A stretch of 64,000 bases of DNA, taken from the NCBI GenBank assembly GCA_047967505.1, contig CM106540.1. The stretch is one strand, 5' to 3'. Origin of the DNA: Dipteris shenzhenensis (lineage: Eukaryota; Polypodiophyta; Polypodiopsida; Gleicheniales). The notes under the pieces were generated by a model. It did not search any database. It was not told where the DNA came from and saw only the letters and a list, made by a program, of their open reading frames with translations. The position numbers and the translations under genes were made by a program. Below, piece after piece: positions 53,963-64,000 of this stretch (the first letter of the stretch is position 1; each line of letters begins with the position of its first letter).

Positions 53963-55144
53963 GATGAGAGGATCTGCCAAGGGTCCACATAAGCTTCCCA
54001 AGAGCAAAAGAGGTGATCTTTTGCATGAATGGAAGGGCTGCATCATGAAGTTCAAGCTTGGGAAGAAAGGATTGCTTGCAAAGGTGCAATACATCTACAT
54101 GGGGAAGGACATAACCCTTCCTCTATCAAGCAATCAATCGACAATACTATCGCATTGTAAGTCTACACTTTGTGTAAGATTTTGAAGTGTAATGAGTTAG
54201 CTTGAAATTGTATTTTGAAATAGAACCTGTGTACTAATGAGTTAGTTTGAAATTGTATTTTGAAATAGCACTTGTGCATAGCAAATGTATTGCCTTCAGA
54301 CTTTGAGGATTAAGAAACAGTCAAGTGCTTCTTACGTAAGTTTACTGCCATTCATGAGGATTTAGGAAGGCAAGTGCATGTTGGAGAGAAGTCCTCTGCT
54401 TTGAAATAGAGAAATATCTATTATTATAATGCCAAGTACATTACTCCAAGGACAGCATCAGGCTATGACCATCTTCAATGCATTGCAACACCACAACTTG
54501 AAGACATGGATTGCAGCATGGTGGACACAAGAACAATGCAATCATACAAGGAAAAGATTGCAAAGGATGTGGGCATGGCCATGAAGATTACATTTGGCTC
54601 TAAATGGGTAAGGTTGTCTTGGTTTATGGCTCTGCTCATTTTTGCTTCTTGTTTTCATAATATCCAGATGCACAGAACAAAAACCATGTGGTCGTGCAAG
54701 TGCCTACATGAGAATGCCCTTGAGGAATTGCTTGGGGTGAATTGGGAAAGCAGGTCAGGTGAACAAAAGGGTGATCTGTTTCAATGCCATGTATGTAAGG
54801 ACAATGTGGTTGCCAAGTACCACATCTCCAGCCAAATGTTATATTTTGCTTTCCAGTATAGGCGCTGGAAGAAAACAGGTGGCAATTGGCTCCCCCTTGA
54901 CTCTAACGATGATGATAATATAGGGCTAAGTTTATGTATTGGTTCTCATTTAGGAGATATCAAGAATGTGACTGTCACATCACAATGGACTCTCAGGGAC
55001 ATGCGGGAACACCTATTGGTCATGGAGGATGGCATGTCTGAGTCCTTTCACTTTACCTTAAATGGTGAAAAGGTAGGAAATCGCACAAAGAAGCTCGTGC
55101 ATAGTGCCACTTTTATCCCTCCTGCAATATTGAGGATTGTCTAG
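53963..55144 (+). CDS. Transposon protein A, copy 2 (last exons open)
   Basis: Exon-like block 53963-54170 (LPKSKRGDLLHEWKGC, KFKLGKKGLLAKVQYIYMGK), then 54440-54607 (YITPRTASGYDHLQCIATPQ), a 60-bp GTAAGG...CCAG intron (54608-54667) and 54668-55144. The last exon holds two Cys pairs (SCKCLH, CHVCK), WKKTGGNWLPLDSNDDDN and a C-terminal domain GSHLGDIKNVTVTSQWTLRD, then FHFTLNGEKVGNRTKK. The W.LRD.R...F..NG.KV.R layout recalls a ubiquitin-like beta-grasp fold, a weak guess. The 212-codon frame 54506-55144 is open here but broken in copy 1. An earlier exon has a TAG near 54407, so the full gene may not be intact. Confidence 0.45.
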
Positions 55145-55377
55145 AAAATCTGGGGTGGAACAATTGTGAATTTTGATATTTTCCAATTAATAGTGGTGCA
55201 ATTAATTTTAATGTTTTGAATGGTTTTGTTTCATGTCAATGTCAAGTATTTCCCAAAAAATTTATAAATCTTTTTAATTTTTACATTTAGAACATTTGGG
55301 TACATATAGATTATAAAGTTACTTTAGTTTCAAAGTTTCACTATCATAGCCATAGTTCTCCTAGCTACCAAACTACC

Positions 55378-56100
55378 ATGGATTCTACTAGGTCTGCCTT
55401 CCACGATTTCATCTCCTGTACTCCATTAATTGATAGAGAGGAGGAGTTATTTCCAGTCTTTGATAAGAGCATAGATGTCCTAGGCACCTACTTGGGAGCC
55501 CGAAACGATTTTGAAGACCTCATCAAGTACATGTAAGACTACATCGTGAGTTTTGCATATCAACTTGATGAGTCTACAAAAATATGGGTCTCAATTGATT
55601 ATTTGAAGTACTTGTTCAATCAAGAACCCAGGTTCCTGAAGTGTTTAGATCGCTTTCGAGCCCAGCTCACACCCCTAGGGTTTAGGGAGGTGGACACTGA
55701 TGACCTCCTAGCATGTGGAGTCATCGAAAACATGGGAAATAGGTTCCTATCCTGGGAAATGACCTTTATTTTTCTTCTCCAGGAGGGACAAATGGAAGAG
55801 GAGGTCTCGACCTCACACCCTGACCCTGCCCGTGCCCTTTCCGATCCTCTTATTTCTATAGATGAGCCCAACATCTACAATGAAGAGCCCATAGATGAAG
55901 AAGATGAGGAGTGGGAAGCTGTATTGGCCCTAGAAGTGCTCCAGTGACCTCCTAAATCCCATTCTACTTTGCAAATTCCATTCACCTCGAGCACCACCTC
56001 TGTTGACCCTGCAACAATGATATGGTTTCTTGCTCCCCTTCTTGTTGATGGAGAACAATACCTCTTTCTTCATGACATAGAGGTTATGTTTGGTCTCTAG
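55378..56100 (+). pseudogene. Transposon protein B, first half (copy 2)
   Basis: MDSTRSAFHDFIS starts at 55378. A TAA replaces Gln at 55534-55536. The frame then continues SFAYQLDESTKIWVSIDYLK through LTPLGFREVDTDDLLACGVI and NIYNEEPIDEEDEEWEAVLA to a TGA at 55945. The remaining part lies inverted at 57877-58565, so inversion split the gene at about 56165. Confidence 0.55.
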
Positions 56101-56216
56101 GAGGATGAAGCTCTTGGTATCCTATGTGGTAATGGGGTGGACACGACTATGCAACAACCTAGGTTTTTGTGTCCAACATGGTAATCCTCCTTAGGTTGAA
56201 ATTTTGTGCTTAAAAC

Positions 56217-56640
56217 TTGAGTCAGTTTATGTTTGTAATACAATGTTTTTCTTTACAGCATATTCTTTATGCACATGCACCATGGTTTGTGGAGCAATGG
56301 GGCCCTCCGTCCATTTGGAATACTCAAGGAATGGAGAAATCACACTACAGAGCAAAGACAACATACTTTAAGAATACAAGGCATGGGGGTGGTATCGTGC
56401 ACAGCAATGCACTACACGAAATGTTTGATTAGTTTTATAGATGTCTAGAGGCCAGGACTCTCAAGCGCGATAAGGTAGAGGTCTCAAGTCTCACAAAAGC
56501 AGTTCAACATGTCAAGAAGATAAGGAGATGTGCTGCTTGGAAGTCCTCAACAGGGAGCCAAGGGGTTGCGCTTTGGTTGCAGCGTGTAGAGCCAAACAGC
56601 GGAGGCATTGGGTCCTAAGAGAGCCCCAAATATAAAATGT
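56217..56640 (+). pseudogene. Transposase-like C-terminus, inverted (copy 2)
   Basis: YAHAPWFVEQWGPPSIWNTQ and GMEKSHYRAKTTYFKNTRHG match 29340-29160 of copy 1 in the opposite orientation. The following KRDKVEVSSLTKAVQHVKKI and GSQGVALWLQ correspond to 29120-28990. Confidence 0.65.
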
Positions 56641-56915
56641 TTGATGAATAAAGTTAACACTATTTTGAGTCAATTATAGATTCCAAAATTCACAAATTTG
56701 TTTGGAAATTGTAGAATTGCATGTGCGACATGGCAGGGTGGAGGGGTGAGTGGGTTGGGAGGGAGGGTGGTGAAGATTAAGTATTACCAAACTGGCAACA
56801 AAACACTGGGGGAGGAGGAGGTGCACTCAAAGAACCCTAATTTAAAAGAAAAACACTAAATTGCTTTAAAAAATATTATATAAAGCACTTCAAAACCCTA
56901 AAATCCCTCATTTCT

Positions 56916-57320
56916 ATGGCATGAGTTAAACAAAATGCTAGACCCACTAGATGCCTTTTAGATGCTACCAGTTGTCCTCCTCAGAATGCCATGGCCTCTG
57001 AACACACTGCAAGCCCTAGTGGCCAAGAGGGCAATGATCACCAGGGATCTGAAGGTGGTTCTCATCATTAGGAGTCCAAGCAACATGAATCCCCACCATC
57101 GAACTCTCATGGGGGATCCCAGGGATCTCAGCACCATGAGGAATCCCAGCATGATGAAGGATCTAAGCACGATTATGGGTCCTCTCAGTCCTTCCACACA
57201 TTTAACTGTGGAAGTAGAGAGGTCTCCCAAGAGGGGCAAAATAGTCCAGTCAATCCTGATCAACTGCCCCTCCCTCCTCCGTGGGGTCTTGGCGTGGAGC
57301 ATCCCTCCCTTAGGCCCTAG
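56916..57320 (+). pseudogene. Histone H3-like gene, copy 2, fold deleted
   Basis: The ATG at 56916 is followed by A, stop, VKQNARPT, the same tail-like start with a stop at codon 3. The Ser/His/Gln/Glu-rich extension is in one frame (GSQGSQHHEESQHDEGSKHD). It then jumps from a WGLGVEH segment straight to PSLRP and stop. The roughly 715 bp that encode the second tail motif and the H3 fold in copy 1 (28310-27598) are gone. This copy shows the original frame of the extension. Confidence 0.75.
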
Positions 57321-57524
57321 ATGTTGTTTGGGTTCATTTGGTGTAACCTGAATCATTTTGTAAATCTTTGCCCTTTGAGGCCAATGAATAAAAGATATCT
57401 CTATGTTCTATTACTGTTCCCATGTTATTATACATGTTACGTGATGCTTTCCATCAGTTTATGCAAGTTCAATGTGAATTTGAGTGGTCAAATGATGTTT
57501 TTTCACCATGCAACAAAAGGCAAA

Positions 57525-57640
57525 TGTGTTCGGTATCACGTGGGGAGCCCAAAAATGGTTCTTCAAACAGGCCCCATACATGCCACAGTGGGTTTTACCA
57601 TTTTTAAGCTCCCCGCGCGATGCCGAACACATTTTCCTTC
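57525..57640. repeat. Hairpin between converging genes, copy 2
   Basis: ATGTGTTCGGTATCACGTGG and GGAGCCCAAAAATGG pair with CCATTTTTAAGCTCCCCGCG and CGATGCCGAACACAT. It is the counterpart of 27193-27373 but with a shorter loop. Confidence 0.78.
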
Positions 57641-57876
57641 TGCTGCGTGGTGAGATTCTTACTGGATTGCTCAGAAATGACCATTATAGCACAAATATTT
57701 ATCTGATTACATGCTTTTGAATAGAATAGTGAATGAAACTATTAATGTCAACAACAATTAAAGTCACAAAATACAATGACAGTACAAAATAAATTTTGTA
57801 AAAGAACACAAAATGGGGCATTGTATAAAAAGTATAGCTGTATTCATATAAAATAAAATTTCTATACAATAAGGCT

Positions 57877-58565
57877 TCAAGGCCTTTCTCTCTTCTCTAA
57901 AACACTGAGAACATTGGGCTTTGAATTCCCAAATACACTCCTAGCTCTAAACCTAGTCGATAGAGAATCAGCGCTATTGCCGTTGCCAGCCAGGGACATG
58001 GCTACTACCGTCAATGCCATACCTTGAAAATTGGTTCCAAAGGCATTGAGGGCAACCATGCGGTTCACCAAAATGACCTTGTCAGCATTGTGATTGATGT
58101 CAGCATGACCAATCACTCTTGACAAGGCCTTGCACTTAAGGAGGTCATCAATGCCATGTGGAGAAAACTTTTTGTGGATAAGCACAAAGTGCCCTTTTGC
58201 TTGGCCAAGGTAATGTGCCAGTGAGTGATCTCGGCCAAAGCTACTATGAGCAAGGCATTGTCAAGATGAGAATAGGTCGACCTCAAATGCCTCCTACAAC
58301 AGTCCAACATTAAATTAGAATTCCATTAAAGCAAAAGTATACTAAGAGAGAAGAAATTCAAAGATCATAGTTTCTTACCACTATGGAGCCATCATGCTCA
58401 ATCCCTTCCTCTTTGTTAATGAGGATGGATCCAAAGGCCTCCTGCTATCTGGAGTGAGATGTGGAGGCTTCTTCTACAACATCAGGTAGGTCGGAGTAGA
58501 TTGATGTCTCTGCATCTTTGATTTGGGCCAGTGTTAAAGCAAGAACCTCTTCTAATGAATCATAC
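57877..58565 (-). pseudogene. Transposon protein B, second half, inverted (copy 2)
   Basis: The minus strand has KKFSPHGIDDLLKCKALSRV and ADINHNADKVILVNRMVALN to ...EKRERP and stop at 57877. An upstream exon near 58550-58400 includes EEVLALTL and EEASTSHSR. It matches 26260-26963 inverted. Confidence 0.55.
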
Positions 58566-60978
58566 ATGACTCGCCCCATGCTTCTACCATCAATGATATG
58601 AATTCCCCCAATGTTGTCTTGAATCTCTCATAATAAAGCTCATCTATTTGACCTTGTCTAAGCAAATTTATAAATGCATCAAGCTTTGTCAACAGTTTTG
58701 CTCTCAAAGTAGCGATTTGTGGATGTGAAGCTTTATTTGTGGTGCACCCACAGAAATCTTTCCAGTACTCCCAACCCAGGGTGCTTTGAGCCAATGTATG
58801 TTTTTATTTATCAACATTGTCATTGGACAAGAACCTCCTTGCCTTTCCTCCACCCATGGACACCTTAGCAGGAAGATTTTGTGTCTTTCTTAATTGTTTC
58901 TTATCCTACTTAAGCTTCACATTGCCTCTGTGAAGTCCCATTAGTGAGAGTAGTTCTTCAGCTTTTGCAATGCATTGTGCAAATACTTGTTGTGGCCACA
59001 AATTCCAAGCATAAACTAGATGGAGTTAGAGTAACTTACCTAGTATACGCAGTTTAGCATGCAAAGTACACACGTGTACCTGCTCCAATGGAATTGCTAG
59101 AATGGGGCCCCACTTAGGATCCTTTTTATGACGATCAGGGGCTGCACTTTGGTTGCAAGAAAGGATGCCATTTTCCCACTGTAGGCTTTCCTTTTGCATC
59201 TTCTGAGAGTGGGTGCAATACAAGCATGTCCATTTTGCATCTGCACCTGTATCACAACCATACAAGCACTTGAGGGTCTTCAAATCACCAGCTAGTTGCC
59301 ATTCAACTTGAAACATTCCATGCCCATCCACAATAATTGTTTGCCCTGCCTCTTGTCTTTGGATAATCAACGAGATGTCGGTTCTCTTCAAATCCCACTT
59401 CAATGTCTCATGGCACTCCTTTGGGGTCTCAAAGGCTACAAGCCACCATATGTCCTTCTCAAATTGCACTGAGAAACCCTGCTCAACTTCCTCATCCCCT
59501 TGAGCAAAAAGCAAGGCATTGTTCATAATACAAATGCTCACCCTCTCTAGCTTGTGCTCTTTTACCAACTGAGCTTCATCCATTTTTATAACAAATACTA
59601 GCTTGCCATCTATACAATGAAAGAGAAATTTAGTAAGGATATAGAAATCAAAACAAATAAAGTTGAATGTGAAGAGGGAATTTCTCTTACCTTCTTCTCT
59701 CCTCCCATAGAATTTGACCATGGCTCTCTGCGAATTCTCTACATCCACGTAAACATTATTGAAAGCATTCATCTCAAATGTTTGAATGCCAGATTTCTTT
59801 TTACTCTTCCAAGTCATTGTGCCACTTACACAATGGTATCCTCCAAGCTTTTCTCTAGCACATTAGTTTGTTTCTTGATGTGCAAGCCTTATAGACTATG
59901 GTGTTGGCAATGCCATTGTAGATATCTTATACTTTTCCTCCATACCAAACTTGAAAATTTTTAAAAACAGAGTTGTAAGCTTCACGACTTACACCAGTAG
60001 CATCATAAGCTCCAAGCACCTCCTTTGCTTGGACGAGGCCCTTGAAATCTTTCATTACCTCTCTAGCAACTTGTTTATGTAGCCCATTTTGTCTAGGGTC
60101 CTTCAACACTTCCATGACATCACTTGGTTTTATTAAACTTCTTAGAACATATGAAGGAGCACTATCATCCATTTCCATTTTTCCCATCACATCCTCCATG
60201 AAACACCACAAATGAGTCTTAGTGGAAAGAATGCAATACCACAAATATTTTGGGGTAAGAAATTTCATCAAAAATTTGGGGAACTAACCTTGTAGCCTAT
60301 ATTCTCTAGTTTGGGCACCACTATTGGTTGACAATGCATCCATAGATTGCAATTGTCTTTTCCTCTCCTTCAGTACCAAAGGTGTTCCCTTTAATTTTTG
60401 TACTCGTTCTATCAGCTTCTCTCGTTCCTTCTCCATAGCATGTTGAACTTGGCCATAGATAGACCTTTCCGAATCTTGTTTGCTTTCAGCAAGCTTTTGG
60501 ATTGATTCTTCCAATTCATGTCGCTCCAAGTCGAGTGCATGTGCTTTGTCACTGAGTTCTTTGTTTTGCAATTAGAGATCATGCATACTATTATGCATTG
60601 CCACAATAGTAATATTTCCCAAACGTGCAAGTTCTTCTGCTTGGGCTCTCTGCACCTTGCTTGCTTGCATAGCCAATGTCTGAGAATGGTTCAATCGATT
60701 GCAATAATCAAGCAATCCAGCATGTCCCTTGCCAACAAATTGAACAACATCATGCACTATATGAAAAGGAGGACTCTTTTTGGTGGCAGGGTCTAAAGGA
60801 TACAAGTTTCCATCCACCCAAAGGTCAAGATGCTTCTTCCCTTGCAATCTTGCAATCGAAGACTGCGGAGCACACTTTGAGGAGTTCCACTATATCCCAA
60901 AGAGCGTGTGCTTGCATATTCTACCTCTAGTTTTAGGTTCACATGGTACTTGTTGGATATGTCCTTGAATGGTGCCAT
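58552..60978 (-). pseudogene. Transposase-like gene, N-terminal two thirds (copy 2)
   Basis: From 60978: MAPFKDISNKYHVNLKLEVE; KKHLDLWVDGNLYPLDPATK (frame change near 60845); FVGKGHAGLLDYCNRLNHSQ; a long coiled coil (60700-60290, LERHELEESIQKLAESKQD); a frame at 60271-59927 with DPRQNGLHKQVAREVMKDFK and SREAYNSVFKNFQ; then TWKSKKKSG (59817) through DGHGMFQVEWQLAGDLKTLK, WTCLYCTHSQ and CTLHAKLRILGKLL; and 58794-58552, TLGWEYWKDFCGC. At least four exons are likely, with junctions at frame changes. Stops near 60570 and 60285 may be mutational. The coiled coil suggests oligomerisation. The C-terminus has been flipped away to 56217. Confidence 0.6.
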
Positions 60979-60979
60979 G

Positions 60980-61673
60980 AGTACTCAAAGAGAGGTGAGT
61001 GATGCAGGCTAAAATGTAGGGGAGAGTCGGTAAAGATGGAGTAGTGAGAGGGAGAGAGTAGCAAAGAAGAGGGAGGAGGAGAAGCAGATGAGGGCAAGAG
61101 GAAGAGGAGGAGAAGAGTAGGGCGACAGGTGTAGAAGGGAGGGAAGGAGCTGCTGTAGAAGGGGGGAGGAGGGGAGAGATGCTATAGGAGGGAGGAGGAG
61201 GGGAGAGATTCTGCATGAGGGAAAAGTAGAGGAGAGGGATCCTGGGTAGCTAGAGAAGGAGGGGAGAGGAAGGAGGGAGGAGGAGCCAAAAGGAGGAGAA
61301 GCCAGAAGGAGGAGGAGGAGGGGAGAGGGAGGAGGGAGGAGGAGGAGCAAGACAGAGGAGGGGAAAGGAGGAGGGAGGGGGAGGGAGGGAGAGGGAGAGG
61401 GAGAGGGAGGAGGAGGAGGGAGGGAGGGAGGGGGGGAGGGAGGGAGAGGGAGGGAGGGAGAGAGAGAGAGAGAGAGAGGGAGGGAGGGAGATTCGAAATT
61501 TGAAATTCAAATTTCAAAAAGTGGCCCCCTCCCCTCATTGATGGGGGGAGAGGTGGGCTCAAATGTGGGCTTAACCCACCTAGGTTGGGCTGGTTAGGCC
61601 TCTTTGGGACCCTCCAAGCCCCTTGCATTAGCCCACTAAGCATTCCCTAATCCATTCCTTATGAGGACCTTTT
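60980..61673. other. Right subterminal arm, GA-rich low complexity
   Basis: 61030-61495 is almost pure purine (GGGAGGAGGA type, then GAGA). Read inward from the right terminus it is C/T rich like the left arm of copy 1. Long Pro/Leu/Ser frames on the minus strand are by-products of this composition. Confidence 0.65.
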
Positions 61674-61695
61674 GAGACCCCAATTCTCCCCTAAT
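61674..61695 (-). repeat. Right terminal repeat of the H3-bearing transposon
   Basis: The reverse complement of 23163-23184, identical over 22 bp. Confidence 0.6.
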
Positions 61696-64000
61696 GTGCA
61701 AAAACAAGATTTCCTCACTTTCCTTGGTAGCAATGTCCAAGGATGATCAAATGATCTTAGACCAGCAATTCTGAAAAGATGGATCTGTGGCAAAGGTCCC
61801 AACCCTAACTTTATAGAACTTCAAGAAGTAAAGGTCGAGTGATCACAGCTAAGGTGGAAACTTAGATAGATTGATGATAGAAGAGAGTCGTTGTTCTTTC
61901 TACATTTGTTGCAAAAGTGGTATATTCCATTATTGTTTGGATATTGTATCTATAAGAAAATAATCAACGCCTGTGCTCAACAGATAATAGGATCTCGTAC
62001 GCAAGAGAGAAAAACAGATAGTATGGAGAATCAAAAATTTGATTACTATAGAATTGATACAATAGATGGTGCTGCCTCCCAACCGTACGCTCCTGTGAAA
62101 GAAGCTTCGATGGCAAGCTGGAAATAGTAGAGGACGGAGGCTAGATGCTAAGGAATCATGGTTGTTGTAGCCAGTGATGAAATGGGCTTCACGGGCTTGC
62201 TCTTATATAGCCACCAGTCGTAGTTGGTTAGGCTTAATTGGGTGACCGACCCGGTCTGCCCAAAACGGTCGATTGGGGGTCGGTAGGCCACCGACCATAC
62301 GATAGAACCGGTGCGCAAAATAGAGCAACTAACCTACGGCCTCCGTTCGGTCCAGAGTCATCCGAGATCATCTGAGGCTCCAAACGGGCCCTGCAACCCG
62401 AGAGTGGACTGCCCCGAGAAATGTTCTGTCTACCCTCAGTGCGGTCAGTCATGGGATGCCTTCCTGCACTTGCATGTAGCCTAGTTGGCAATGTGCCAAC
62501 TCCGTCCAGCCATCAGGCCACACATGGCCCCCATCTGGTGTAAACCAGGACCTACCGAATAACTGAGCTACTCAAATGCCTTCTCCTCATATGGGGGGCT
62601 TACAGGTAGAGTTAGCTGGTTCCCGCGTAGTTACATGAGAGTGGAGCATTGATATCTAACAGTATCATCAGTTTCCATGGCCTTTAACCTCCTCCTCATA
62701 CCTTGACTGGGTATAAGAACTTCTCTATCTCATAGCCTTGTCTAGTTCTCTTGCATCCCATGACAAACTCAATTGCTCCATGTGGTACTTTATTCTACAT
62801 AAATAAAATAAACCAATAAATGAGAAACAACTTATGTTAGATCAATAGCTTCTGAAGAGAAAGAAAGGATGTTGCCAATGGGTTAGTGGCATGTGGCATG
62901 CTGTCTGCCACGTAGGTAGTCGATCTCATCATGCTACCACATCACCACCTTCTTTACCATGTAGACTACCATGTAGGTAGCCAAGTCATTGTACAGCTCA
63001 TCTGCCACATTATCCACAGTGCTCAGTCATCTTGACATGTCATGGCGTCCCAGTCAGCATACCACCTCAGCTTGCACAGTCAACAATGCCACCTCATTAT
63101 ATAGTGCCGCATAGGCACAACTTTGTAAGTAGCATGTGACCACCAATGCCATGTCACACTACCACATCACCCTCCATCCACATCATCATTTTTTATCACC
63201 CTCTTGGGATCAAAGTTTGGCCATCCTTCTGGGAGCCATAACTTTTGATCCAGGTGGAATTTCATAGTGATCCAAAAATTAAAAATGACCACAATATCAT
63301 GCTCTACATGATGAGCACCTCAGATCTACACTCTAACTTTTGCATAGGTCAACATCATTAAATACTCATCATCATAACCACCTCTTGATCCATTGCAGTG
63401 TACCCAACACATAAAATGAATCCAAATAAATATTATTTGCTGCATTTGATGCTTCAACATGTAATCTACCTGTAGACTAGCATAGCCATAAAGGAGATTC
63501 AACTCCACCAAGCCAAGTAAGCCATTGCCACATTACCCAATTAGTTTCTAGCGGCATCAGTCCCATTTGATTCTATCATTGGTATACACATTCACACACC
63601 AGAGACAGCCCATTCTCTTAGTGTTTGGCAGTTCTCACACAATGTAACACTTGGCACAGTGATCTTCCTCAAATTTAGGATTGTTTCACACATTTTGCAC
63701 ACATATGCCACCCATGTAAAGTCACACATTGTTGACTATTTTTTGGCATTGGTTACTACACACATACATCAGCCTTGTACAGCCTCTTTGCTACTCCCGA
63801 CACATAGTTGTCATCATGATTATGTTATAGGCTTGATCTTTGGCATACACATGTTCTCATATGACTTGGTTTTGACCATTAAACATAAGCCCCTAGTGGC
63901 ATCTCGAGCGTAAGCCCCCTAGTGGTAGCTCCTATAGTATTCTCATGGGTAGACACTCTCATCTCGGTACATGGGTAAGCCTCTAGCATAGAGCACCAAA
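61696..64000. other. Unassigned sequence to the window end
   Basis: No family is recognised. CTTATATAGCC at 62201-62211 resembles a TATA box, and 62225-62520 is GC-richer than its surroundings with short CCGACC/GGTCGG inverted repeats. These could be part of a solo LTR but no partner is seen. 62870-63180 has many CCACATCACC and CATGTAGGTAG repeats. TAAGCCCCCTAGTGG is repeated near 63886 and 63912. The 78-codon frame at 61891-62127 has no evident relative. Confidence 0.4.

Larger units (their letters stand above)
53963..61695. mobile_element. H3-bearing transposon, copy 2 (with internal inversion)
   Basis: The order is protein A (+), first half of B (+), then an inverted segment (about 56170-58565) holding the transposase C-terminus (+), a deleted H3-like gene (+), the hairpin and the second half of B (-). 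The transposase N-terminal two thirds (-), a GA-rich arm and the terminal repeat at 61674-61695 follow. Compared with copy 1 (26245-29430) the internal segment is flipped and about 0.7 kb shorter. This copy retains the right end that copy 1 lacks. Confidence 0.65.

Noticed and set aside
61009-61643. Pro/Leu/Ser-rich proteins on the minus strand
   Set aside because: They are by-products of a GGGAGG/GA low-complexity tract with several overlapping open frames.
61891-62127. An organelle-derived (plastid) insertion
   Set aside because: The frame ending KEASMASWK looked vaguely organellar, but no segment could be matched to a known plastid gene.

Overview
The window looks like nuclear DNA of a land plant with a large, transposon-packed genome. 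The evidence is GT-AG introns, retroelement primer-binding sites of the plant initiator-tRNA-Met type (TGGTATCAGAGC), CCCTAAA telomere-type repeats and a plant-type steroid 5-alpha-reductase-like gene. A fern, lycophyte or gymnosperm would fit, but the sequence alone does not settle the lineage. I see one apparently intact host gene (7819-8784, minus). Almost everything else is nested, mostly decayed mobile DNA. Many stop codons look like C-to-T changes (CAG to TAG, CGA to TGA), as expected for long-methylated DNA.

Layout. 1-3912: CACTA-type transposon remnants (transposase_21/DUF4218/DUF4216) with a duplicated 3' end carrying a GCGTCTA-type subterminal array. 3972-7818: AT-rich DNA with an unrecognised two-exon coding remnant and a decayed GIY-YIG nuclease. 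7819-8784: two-exon reductase gene. 9067-22924: an L1-type LINE with an 8-bp target duplication (ATCCATGT), split at 10129-18703 by a Ty3/gypsy chromovirus flanked by CCCCC. The gypsy LTRs (about 2.35 kb) each carry four tRNA-like A-box/B-box modules. 23163-30830: copy 1 of an unrecognised multi-gene DNA transposon. 30900-32510: a second LINE ORF1 remnant. 33650-44130: a DUF7869-type transposase-like gene on the minus strand, interrupted by a Ty1/copia element (36116-43809, GATAA duplication) that itself contains a small LTR element (37992-40545). 44290-45495: a giant palindrome edged by telomere-like repeats. 45495-52270: minus-strand gypsy reverse transcriptase pieces split by a nearly intact copia element (45623-51332) and a 507-bp MITE with an 8-bp duplication. 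52380-61695: copies 3 and 2 of the unrecognised transposon. 61696-64000: nothing I can identify.

The most interesting item is that multi-gene transposon. It encodes a transposase-like protein (minus), two unrecognised proteins on the plus strand and a divergent histone H3. The H3 gene begins MALVKQTARPTGG, resembling the real H3 tail, has a long Ser/His/Glu-rich or SxEPSPx-repeat extension, carries a second H3-tail-like motif (TKKTARKST) in copy 1, and ends in a recognisable H3 fold with [17 protein letters not shown]. Three copies lie in this window, two with parts of the fold. I do not know of a described plant DNA transposon that carries an H3-like gene. All three copies here are mutated, so any function belongs to an ancestral or sibling element.
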